A stretch of 64,000 nucleotides of DNA from an uncultured Salinimicrobium sp. (GTDB taxonomy: Bacteria > Bacteroidota > Bacteroidia > Flavobacteriales > Flavobacteriaceae): contig CAMPKA010000001.1 of assembly GCA_946887075.1 (NCBI GenBank), forward strand, positions 186,001-250,000, written 5' to 3'. This document shows, in pieces, positions 10,015 through 17,291 of the stretch. The translations under genes and the position numbers were made by a program. The notes below the pieces were generated by a model, which saw only the letters and a list, made by a program, of their open reading frames with translations, was not told the origin of the DNA and did no database searches. Within the stretch, counting starts at the first letter, position 1. Every line of letters starts with the position of its first letter.

Positions 10015-10980
10015 TTGAAGACCAAGTTGCTTAAATTGGCCAGAACCGTACTTCCTCTGTCACTGGGAGTATTTCTGATATGGTATTCCCTGAGCAGTGC
10101 CACTCCAAGGGAGCGAGAGGCCTTATACAGCAATATTTTACTCGCGGATTTGGGCTGGGTGTTCCTCAGTCTTTTCTTCGGTCTGCTATCGCACCTGTCT
10201 CGCGCTTATCGATGGAAGTATCTCCTGGAGCCCCTGGGATACCATCCCCGGCTTGCCAACAGTTTCATGGCTGTCATGGGGGGTTATCTGGCCAACCTGG
10301 GAGTTCCTCGCTCGGGAGAGGTGCTTCGCGGAGCCACCATCTCTACTTACGAGGACATCCCTTTTGAAAAAGCCTTCGGAACCATAGTTTCGGAACGAAT
10401 AGCAGACCTCATCATGCTTCTGATCATCCTGGTCTTCGGACTACTCATTCAGACCGACAACCTGCTGGATTATTTTGAGAATCACGACATCAACCCCTTG
10501 GTTTCCGTCGGAATACTTCTTCTATTGATCACGGCTGGACTCATCTTCCTAACCCTGGTCCGGAAATCACGTCATCCATGGATGCTCAAAATCAGAGAGT
10601 TTGCCAAAGGTCTCCTCGACGGCATGAGAAGTATCCTCAGGATGAAACGAAAAAAAGCCTTCCTTGCACATACTGTGTTCATCTGGATGATGTACCTTCT
10701 CATGTTTTATGTGGTGAAATTTGCCATTCCCGAAACCGCTTCCCTTGCCCTCCCAGGAGTAATGGCTGCGTTCATAGTCGGCACCTTTGCCATTTCAACC
10801 ACCAATGGCGGAATCGGAGTGTATCCCATCGCCATGGGAGCCGTCCTGCTACTTTTCGGTATCGATGCGCAGGCAGGGGAAGCTTTTGGCTGGATCCTTT
10901 GGGGCTCCCAGACGTTGCTGGTACTGGTCCTGGGAGGCCTATCATTATTATTTCTTCCCTTTTTTAATCGAAAGAAATAA
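10015..10980 (+). CDS. lysylphosphatidylglycerol synthase / YbhN-type membrane protein
   Basis: Integral membrane protein of the flippase-like UPF0104/YbhN family (the membrane domain of MprF), about 321 residues with seven or so hydrophobic segments. Family landmarks are RAYRWKYLLEPLG, GGYLANLGVPRSGEV, SERIADL and the late TNGGIGVYP segment. The frame is open back to an ATG inside panD (9928), but family-like sequence begins only at LKTKLLKLARTV, so I choose the TTG at 10015, 4 bp after the panD stop. Members lacking the synthase domain have no settled substrate, so lipid transport is only a guess. Confidence 0.82.
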   Translation: MKTKLLKLARTVLPLSLGVFLIWYSLSSATPREREALYSNILLADLGWVFLSLFFGLLSHLSRAYRWKYLLEPLGYHPRLANSFMAVMGGYLANLGVPRSGEVLRGATISTYEDIPFEKAFGTIVSERIADLIMLLIILVFGLLIQTDNLLDYFENHDINPLVSVGILLLLITAGLIFLTLVRKSRHPWMLKIREFAKGLLDGMRSILRMKRKKAFLAHTVFIWMMYLLMFYVVKFAIPETASLALPGVMAAFIVGTFAISTTNGGIGVYPIAMGAVLLLFGIDAQAGEAFGWILWGSQTLLVLVLGGLSLLFLPFFNRKK

Positions 10981-11014
10981 TATCTATATTGCTTTGAAAA
11001 AAAATTCAAAGCCT

Positions 11015-12160
11015 ATGAAAAAAATCTACCTGATCTTTTGCTTATTTGTTGTCGCTCAGACGGTTTGCTCCCAAACGATCTACTCCACAATTAATTCCTC
11101 CAAACTGGGGGAGGAACGTCAGCTTAAGATTCAGCTGCCCCGAAATTATGAGCAGAATATTGAGAAAAAATATCCCCTCATCGTCGTGCTCGATGGCGAC
11201 TACCTCTTTGAGCCCTTCGCAGGGAATGTGGACTACTACTCCTACTGGGATGATATTCCTGAGGCCATTGTAGTGGGGATCAACATGGATGAAACCCGGA
11301 ATGAGGATTGCTTTTATGATGAGAAATCCACGCTTCCCGTAAAATCAGGAGCCCTGTTCTTTGAATTTATCGGAATGGAGTTACTGCCCCATATCGACCA
11401 AAAGTACCGGACCTCTGACTTCCAGATTATTGCAGGACATAACCTCAGTGCCAATTTCCTGAATTATTATCTTTTTAAAGAAGAGCCCATATTTGAAGCT
11501 TATATCAGCCTGAGCCCTGATCTGGCATCAGAGATGGCTGAAAGAATTCATTATTCGCTAAACACGGCAGCATATCCGCGGTGGTACTACCTGGCTACCG
11601 GTCAGAACGACATCTCCCGGATAAAGGAGGGAATACTGGCCTTGGATGCCCAGCTGAAAACCATTCAGAATGATAATGTCCGGTACAGGTTTAGGGATTT
11701 TGAGGAAGCCAGCCACTATTCTCTTGTAGGGTATGCGATCCCAGACGCGCTGATCCAGATCTTCGCGAGTTATCCCCCAATGGGTGTAAAGGAATATGAT
11801 CAGATGGTTGCTGTAGGAAGCTCTCCGTATGACTTCCTGGTCTCCAAGTATGACATGATCAAACATGACTATGGCATGGAGAAGAAAATCCGGATCAATG
11901 ATTTTCTCACCACGGGTAAAGCCCTGGAAGCCATTCAAAACTGGGAGCAGATGGAAGCACTGGGAAAACTGGCAAGAAAACAATATCCCAATTCTGCCCT
12001 GGGAACCTATTATCTCGCCAGAGCCTATGAGGCTTCAGGAGATCCCAAGAAGGCGATGCGAACTTATCAGATGGCCTACGGTCAGGAGGAGGTTGCATTC
12101 ATAACGATAGATTTTATGCTTAAAAAGGCGGAGCTCATCAAGAAAGATTTCGGTTATTAG
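11015..12160 (+). CDS. esterase-fold protein lacking the catalytic serine, with C-terminal repeats
   Basis: Exported protein of about 381 residues with a signal peptide (1-19, ending VCSQ). Residues 20-250 resemble the putative-esterase (esterase D type) alpha/beta hydrolases: YPLIVVLDGDYLF near 55, DDIPEAIVVGIN near 80-90, and AGHNLSANFL near 140-149 where the family normally has GHSxGG. Asn143 (codon 11441-11443) takes the place of the nucleophilic Ser, so hydrolysis is doubtful. Residues about 300-380 look like tetratricopeptide helices (LGTYYLARAYEASGDPKKAMRTYQMAYG). The longer frame from 10787 only overlaps the preceding gene; I start at 11015 because of the signal peptide. Confidence 0.78.
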   Translation: MKKIYLIFCLFVVAQTVCSQTIYSTINSSKLGEERQLKIQLPRNYEQNIEKKYPLIVVLDGDYLFEPFAGNVDYYSYWDDIPEAIVVGINMDETRNEDCFYDEKSTLPVKSGALFFEFIGMELLPHIDQKYRTSDFQIIAGHNLSANFLNYYLFKEEPIFEAYISLSPDLASEMAERIHYSLNTAAYPRWYYLATGQNDISRIKEGILALDAQLKTIQNDNVRYRFRDFEEASHYSLVGYAIPDALIQIFASYPPMGVKEYDQMVAVGSSPYDFLVSKYDMIKHDYGMEKKIRINDFLTTGKALEAIQNWEQMEALGKLARKQYPNSALGTYYLARAYEASGDPKKAMRTYQMAYGQEEVAFITIDFMLKKAELIKKDFGY

Positions 12161-12183
12161 CAGGACAAAAAACCTCTTTTTTA

Positions 12184-13548
12184 ATGGCCAAGGTCAAAAC
12201 CGTCTATTATTGTCAGAACTGCGGGAATCAACATGCAAAATGGCAGGGGCAATGCAATGCCTGCCGGGAATGGAATACCCTGGTTGAAGAAGTCCTGCAA
12301 AAGGAGGATAAAAAGGATTGGCGCAGGGAATCACAGTCGAAAATAAAGCGGGTTTCCAAACCTTTGCGCCTGGCAGATATTGAGACCTCCCAGGAGGAGC
12401 GGTTCCAAACGGGCGATCAGGAACTGGACCGTGTTTTAGGGGGTGGATTGGTGCCAGGCTCTCTTACCCTTCTGGGGGGAGAACCCGGGATCGGCAAAAG
12501 TACGCTCCTGCTTCAGATCTCCCTTCATCTGAACTACAAAACGCTATACGTATCGGGAGAAGAAAGCCAGCAGCAGATCAAGATGAGGGCGGAACGAATC
12601 CTCCCGCATGCCCAGAGCTGCTACATTCTCACCGAGACACTGACCCAGAACATATTCAGGGAAATCGAGAAGCTTCAACCGGACATTCTGATCATCGATT
12701 CCATCCAGACTTTGCAGACCGAGTATATCGAAAGTAGTGCAGGAAGCATCTCGCAAATCAGGGAATGTACCGCAGAGCTCATACGCTTCGCAAAAGAGAC
12801 TGGGGTTCCAGTTGTCCTGATCGGGCATATTACCAAAGAAGGAAGTATTGCCGGACCGAAGGTGCTCGAGCATATGGTCGATACGGTTTTGCAGTTTGAG
12901 GGAGATCGAAACCACGTCTACAGAATTTTACGAGCCCATAAAAATCGCTACGGGTCCACTAGCGAACTTGGAATCTATGAAATGCAAAGCAATGGATTGC
13001 GCGAGGTGCGAAATCCTTCTGAGATCCTGATCTCCAAGCATGAGGAAGATCTCAGCGGAACAGCCATTGCTGCCATCCTGGAAGGAGCACGACCCCTGAT
13101 GATCGAAGTCCAGGCTCTTGTAAGTTCAGCGGTTTACGGCACCCCTCAAAGGTCTGCTACTGGATTTAATGCGAAACGATTAAATATGCTTCTGGCCGTT
13201 CTGGAAAAAAGAGCGGGTTTCAGGTTAGGAGCCAAGGATGTATTTCTGAATATTACCGGAGGAATAACAGTAGATGACCCCGCACTTGATCTAGGGGTGG
13301 TGGCGGCCATTCTATCCTCGAGTGAGGACGTGGCTGTACCTAAAGATTTTTGTTTTGCGGCGGAAATCGGGCTGGCTGGGGAGGTCAGGCCTGTGACCAA
13401 AGTGGAGCAGCGTGTTGCAGAGGCTGAAAAGCTCGGCTTCAAGACTATCATGGTTTCCAGTCTCAGCAAATTTGCAGAAGCCAATCATTCGATTCGCATC
13501 CTTAAGGTCGCAAAAATTGAGGATGTCGTGGGGCATTTATTTCCTTGA
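12184..13548 (+). CDS. radA: DNA repair protein RadA (Sms)
   Basis: RecA-like helicase that helps process recombination branch points, cytoplasmic, 454 residues as usual. The N-terminal zinc finger uses Cys10, Cys13, Cys24 and Cys27. The ATPase core follows with Walker A GEPGIGKST at about 99. The RadA signature KNRYGST lies near 255, and the C-terminal Lon-protease-like domain (from about 275) contains NAKRLNMLLAVLEKR and DPALDLGVVAA. It starts 23 bp after the esterase-like gene and may share its transcript. Confidence 0.97.
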   Translation: MAKVKTVYYCQNCGNQHAKWQGQCNACREWNTLVEEVLQKEDKKDWRRESQSKIKRVSKPLRLADIETSQEERFQTGDQELDRVLGGGLVPGSLTLLGGEPGIGKSTLLLQISLHLNYKTLYVSGEESQQQIKMRAERILPHAQSCYILTETLTQNIFREIEKLQPDILIIDSIQTLQTEYIESSAGSISQIRECTAELIRFAKETGVPVVLIGHITKEGSIAGPKVLEHMVDTVLQFEGDRNHVYRILRAHKNRYGSTSELGIYEMQSNGLREVRNPSEILISKHEEDLSGTAIAAILEGARPLMIEVQALVSSAVYGTPQRSATGFNAKRLNMLLAVLEKRAGFRLGAKDVFLNITGGITVDDPALDLGVVAAILSSSEDVAVPKDFCFAAEIGLAGEVRPVTKVEQRVAEAEKLGFKTIMVSSLSKFAEANHSIRILKVAKIEDVVGHLFP

Positions 13549-13620
13549 TCCAAAGCTTTTAAACGGAAGTGGCATAGAAATGACATAAGCCTGACCAACG
13601 GATTCCCCTGGTACAGTCTT

Positions 13621-13628
13621 TATCTTTG
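13621..13628 (+). promoter_or_regulatory. candidate -7 element upstream of the XRE regulator
   Basis: TATCTTTG fits the Bacteroidota TAnnTTTG -7 box and lies 19 bp before the start codon. No good -33 match is visible. Confidence 0.4.
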
Positions 13629-13647
13629 TTTCAATTTCAAATCAATC

Positions 13648-14256
13648 ATGATAAAGGACAGAAAACTCGGAAGCAAGGTAAAAGAGCTGAGAAGAAGGAA
13701 GGGATGGTCTCAGGAGGATCTGAAGGAAAATTCGGGGCTGAGTCTACGTACGGTTCAGAGAATCGAAAAAGGAGAACCGCGGCCCACCGGTGAAAGCCTT
13801 AGAAGAATTTCTGAGGCACTTGATGTAACTCCAAAGGATCTTCTCGGGCCAGTTGATCCTGAAGATTCATCTTTTGCTATGATGCTGAATCTCTCGTCCC
13901 TGACATTCCTTCTGTTTCCTCTTCTTGGTTTTCTGGTTCCCCTGATCCTCTGGATTTCAAAAAAAGATCAAGTGAGGGGCATCCAGAGGATCGGCAAAGA
14001 TGTTATCAATTTCCAGATTACCTGGTTTCTGATACTTTGCCTGGGTCTCCTCTTCAGTTCGATAGTATTGGCATACCGACTGGACAGTCCTGCAGCGCAA
14101 TTGGCGGATTCTATTTCTGCCACACTGGGCTTCAACCTCGGGTTCATCGTATTGATGTATGTACTCAACATTCTCCTGATCGGCATCAACACCTATAGGA
14201 TTCAGAATCAGAAACAGGTGTTATACCGCCCGAAGTTCCCCTTTCTCCGAAACTGA
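13648..14256 (+). CDS. XRE-type transcriptional regulator with membrane domain
   Basis: 202 residues combining a DNA-binding helix-turn-helix (about 8-65: VKELRRRKGWSQEDLKENSGLS and RTVQRIEKGEPRPT) with three to four hydrophobic segments at about 75-185 that resemble the DUF4870 membrane domain. Such one-component regulators place an XRE head on a membrane anchor, so it may sense an envelope signal. Target genes cannot be told from the sequence. It stands alone between radA and an M23 lipoprotein, with its own -7 box. The start is the first Met and gives a complete helix-turn-helix. Confidence 0.85.
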   Translation: MIKDRKLGSKVKELRRRKGWSQEDLKENSGLSLRTVQRIEKGEPRPTGESLRRISEALDVTPKDLLGPVDPEDSSFAMMLNLSSLTFLLFPLLGFLVPLILWISKKDQVRGIQRIGKDVINFQITWFLILCLGLLFSSIVLAYRLDSPAAQLADSISATLGFNLGFIVLMYVLNILLIGINTYRIQNQKQVLYRPKFPFLRN

Positions 14257-14350
14257 ATCAAGCGATGCCGCGGTTCTTTATCATGTCAAAGGACCCATTT
14301 ATGCTCCTATAATCAGGCTATGGTGGCATAGTTTCTGTTATCCCTTCCCT

Positions 14351-15481
14351 ATGGAACGAATGGGAACCTACCGAAGTATTGCAGTTGCTCTCCTCCTGGT
14401 CTTCGGCCTGTCATGTTCCAGACTCGCCAGGATCAAAAGGGCCCTGACCAGTCCTACAGCACGGGAGCAATATGAACAGGATTACAGAGAGGATCCTGCT
14501 GCTCTGGCCCTTTGGAAGTCAGCCCTAGAAAATGCTTTAAAAGATAGCATTCAAATCTCCCTTCCTTATGCCGAGAAAGGAAGATTCTTTGTGGCAGAAG
14601 GTACGGCCAGAAACTACGGTTTTCATCTGAAACGAGGCGAAAGACTAATTCTCAGAATAAAAAAGAACCTCCCTGAGGAATTGGTATTCCTGGACCTCTA
14701 CTCCAAAGATAGTACAGGGACAGTGAAAAAAATCCTCAGTAGTCCTTATGGAGTTGATTCTCTTGTCCATGAAGTGCAAGAGACGGGATTGTATAAAGTG
14801 ATCGTCCAACCTGAAATATCGGCTTATTCTCTTTTTGAATTGACCATCACCAAAAAACCGATTTACCGATTTCCTGTTGCTACTCAGGGAAACCAGGCGG
14901 TACAGAGCTTCTGGGGAGCAAGCAGGGACGGAGGCCGTAGAAGTCATGAAGGCGTCGATATCTTCGCTCCCCGGGGTACGCCGGTTCTGGCTGTAACAGA
15001 AGCCATCGTTTCCTCTACTGCAAACAGGGGATTGGGAGGAAAACAGGTTTGGCTCCGGGACAGGAAGCGGAAGCTTTCATTGTATTACGCGCACCTCGAC
15101 AGCATAACAATCCATTCCGGCAGGAAAGTTTTCCCAGGGGACACCCTTGGATTAGTAGGAAATACCGGGAATGCCCGAACTACTCCTCCTCATCTACATT
15201 TCAGTATTTATTCTGGTTTTCGCGGCGCTCTGGATCCATATCCGTATATCGCCAAAACCAAAGAGGCAGCGGATGTCGCTATCTTTCCTTTGAAAACGGA
15301 CAGCGTCAAGGTCCGTGCCTGGGCAAATTTGCGAAAAGGACCTTCCCTTAATGCAGAAATTGTCCGGCAGGCGGAACCCATGGATACCATTGTCCAGCTA
15401 GGAGTAACGGATGATTGGGTTCACGGCTTCTCGGACGGCGATCATATTTTTATTCATGAAAGCCTGGTCCGCGACCTGTAG
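14351..15481 (+). CDS. M23 family metallopeptidase with SH3-like domain, lipoprotein
   Basis: Envelope peptidoglycan endopeptidase, 376 residues. A hydrophobic N-terminus ends in GLSC (Cys22), probably a lipoprotein signal; Met4 is another possible start. The zinc site is canonical: H199-E-G-V-D203, H248 in YYAHLD, and H281-L-H283 in TPPHLHF. The last 55 residues look like a bacterial SH3 domain (VRAWANLRKGPS, TDDWVHGF). Residues 70-170 form a beta-rich region with no family I recognise. It converges on the OmpA-type gene with only 5 bp between the stops and no obvious hairpin. Confidence 0.9.
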   Translation: MERMGTYRSIAVALLLVFGLSCSRLARIKRALTSPTAREQYEQDYREDPAALALWKSALENALKDSIQISLPYAEKGRFFVAEGTARNYGFHLKRGERLILRIKKNLPEELVFLDLYSKDSTGTVKKILSSPYGVDSLVHEVQETGLYKVIVQPEISAYSLFELTITKKPIYRFPVATQGNQAVQSFWGASRDGGRRSHEGVDIFAPRGTPVLAVTEAIVSSTANRGLGGKQVWLRDRKRKLSLYYAHLDSITIHSGRKVFPGDTLGLVGNTGNARTTPPHLHFSIYSGFRGALDPYPYIAKTKEAADVAIFPLKTDSVKVRAWANLRKGPSLNAEIVRQAEPMDTIVQLGVTDDWVHGFSDGDHIFIHESLVRDL

Positions 15482-15486
15482 GCCTT

Positions 15487-16455
15487 TTAATCCATTTCCT
15501 GGAGCACTTTTGTAATCTCATCGAGTTTCGGGGTCAGAATAACTTCGATCCGCCTGTTCTTGGCGCGGCCTTCCGACGTAGAATTGGAAGCCACCGGTGC
15601 ATGCTCTCCTCTACCAGCCGCTGTTAAATTTTCAGGATCAATCTGTTCATGTTCCAGAAGGAGTTGCACAATTGCCGTAGCTCGTTTTGTGGAAAGATCC
15701 CAGTTGTCTCTCAGAGGTCCACTTCCATTATAGGGAACGTTATCCGTATGGCCCTCAATCAAAACAGCAATATCAGGATTTTCAGCAAGGACGGAGGCCA
15801 GTTGCTGTACTGCCCTTCTTCCTTCCTGACCTACGGCCCAGCTTCCTGAACTGAAGAGGAGTTTGTTTTCCATAGAAACATAAACCTTCCCATCTCTTTG
15901 CTCTACTGTTAGACCTTTGCCCTCGAAGTTGACCAGGGCCTGGGAGATAGCTTCTTTCAAGGAACGCATTTTGGCGTCCTTTGCGGCTATCAGATTCTCC
16001 AACTCGTCGATTCTTTGAGCTCGGGCGGCCAAATCTTTCTCGAGCTTTTCCAATCGCTCTTTTTCTTCGGCCAGGGCTGCCTCTTTTTCATCGAGTTCCG
16101 CGATCAGGGCCCTGTTTCTTCGTGAATTCTCAGCAAGGGAAGAGGAGCTACTAGCCTCAAGGGCATCGTAGCTCTCCTTAAGCCTTTCCAGCTCTTCAGC
16201 CGTCCGGTGGTATTCATCCTGCAGGTGCTTTTCCCTGCCGGACAATTCCTCGAATTCTGTTCGAAGCGCAGCCAGCGTTTCATTTAAAGCTTCATTACCG
16301 GACTCCAATTCCCTGAAGTCCTCGGACAGCGATTCATGCTCCTGGCGCAACTCAGCATACTCCTGCTCCAGATCCTTATAAACTCTTGAGGATACACAGG
16401 AGCTCAGAAAGACAGCTGCAAGGCAAACCGTGATTATTGTCTTTAAAGTTTTCAT
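15487..16455 (-). CDS. OmpA family lipoprotein with long coiled coil
   Basis: 322-residue envelope protein. Signal peptide with lipobox FLSSC at Cys20. Residues about 25-175 are a heptad-rich coiled coil dense in Glu, Leu and Arg. The C-terminal OmpA domain (about 195-315) contains IEGHTDNVPY, the peptidoglycan-binding DxxLSxxRA pattern as DNWDLSTKRA, and GRAKNRRIEV. It therefore probably bridges outer membrane and peptidoglycan. I start at Met 16455 rather than 16482, because the longer form would overlap the exonuclease gene and spoil the signal peptide. The Cys is followed by VSSRV, not acidic residues, which argues against surface export. Confidence 0.9.
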   Translation of the reverse strand: MKTLKTIITVCLAAVFLSSCVSSRVYKDLEQEYAELRQEHESLSEDFRELESGNEALNETLAALRTEFEELSGREKHLQDEYHRTAEELERLKESYDALEASSSSSLAENSRRNRALIAELDEKEAALAEEKERLEKLEKDLAARAQRIDELENLIAAKDAKMRSLKEAISQALVNFEGKGLTVEQRDGKVYVSMENKLLFSSGSWAVGQEGRRAVQQLASVLAENPDIAVLIEGHTDNVPYNGSGPLRDNWDLSTKRATAIVQLLLEHEQIDPENLTAAGRGEHAPVASNSTSEGRAKNRRIEVILTPKLDEITKVLQEMD

Positions 16456-16465
16456 CGCTTTGAAT

Positions 16466-17230
16466 TTATTTGTGGAGTTCAACCAGGACCGGGCAATGAT
16501 CGCTGTGTTCTGCCTCAGGGAGTATAACGGCCCTCTTAAGCTTTTCTTTCAGGGAGGTGGTGACAAGACAGTAATCGATTCTCCAGCCCTTATTGTTGTT
16601 TCTAGCACCCGCGCGATAGCTCCACCACGAGTATTGATGCGGCTCAGAATTGAAATGCCGGAAGGCATCTATGAAGCCGTTATTTATGAAGTTGTCGATC
16701 CATTCGCGTTCGACCGGCAGGAAGCCTGAAGTATTTTTAAGTCTGACGGGATCATGGATATCAATTTCCCGGTGGCAGATATTGTAATCTCCACAGATTA
16801 TTAAGTGGGGAATGCTCTGTCTAAGTTCATCAACATACCGTTGGAAATCAGCCATATACTGAAGCTTATGATCCAGCCGCTTAATATTGGTTCCCGATGG
16901 AAGGTAAAGGCTCATCACCGAGAAATGATCAAAATCAAGACGGAGATTACGCCCCTCGAGGTCCATATAATCGATCCCGGTTCCATAAGAAACCGCTCTG
17001 GGTTCCACCTTGCTTAATATGGCTACTCCGCTGTAGCCTTTCTTAGCTGCAGGATACCAGGAATTATACCTGTATCCCAGCTCCTCAAAAGGCTGATGGT
17101 CAAACTGATCGGGATTGGCCTTTATCTCCTGAAGGCAGACCACATCGGCCTCTGTGGCAGCAAGCCAGTCAATAAAGCCTTTTTTTATTGCTGCACGAAT
17201 CCCGTTTACGTTGTAAGAAATAATCTTCAT
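16466..17230 (-). CDS. xth: exodeoxyribonuclease III / AP endonuclease
   Basis: Base-excision repair nuclease of the exonuclease III family, 254 residues. Active-site motifs are visible: SYNVNGIRAA at the start, VCLQEIKA (catalytic Glu), SLYLPSG, GDYNICHREID, GWRIDYCLVT and the terminal EHSDHCPV with the catalytic His. The open frame extends upstream to 17449 but that extension is shadow of the neighbouring T9SS gene; MKIISYNVNG at 17230 is the family start. The OmpA-type gene begins 10 bp downstream and may be co-transcribed. Confidence 0.96.
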   Translation of the reverse strand: MKIISYNVNGIRAAIKKGFIDWLAATEADVVCLQEIKANPDQFDHQPFEELGYRYNSWYPAAKKGYSGVAILSKVEPRAVSYGTGIDYMDLEGRNLRLDFDHFSVMSLYLPSGTNIKRLDHKLQYMADFQRYVDELRQSIPHLIICGDYNICHREIDIHDPVRLKNTSGFLPVEREWIDNFINNGFIDAFRHFNSEPHQYSWWSYRAGARNNNKGWRIDYCLVTTSLKEKLKRAVILPEAEHSDHCPVLVELHK

Positions 17231-17291
17231 GAATGCCTTTTTGGGTGTACCAAAATTAGCATTTTTTGGATGAAATCCGGTTTCTGCAGAA

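Noticed and set aside
10787..11014. Upstream extension of the esterase-like gene
   Set aside because: It overlaps the flippase-like gene in another frame; the clear signal peptide begins at 11015.
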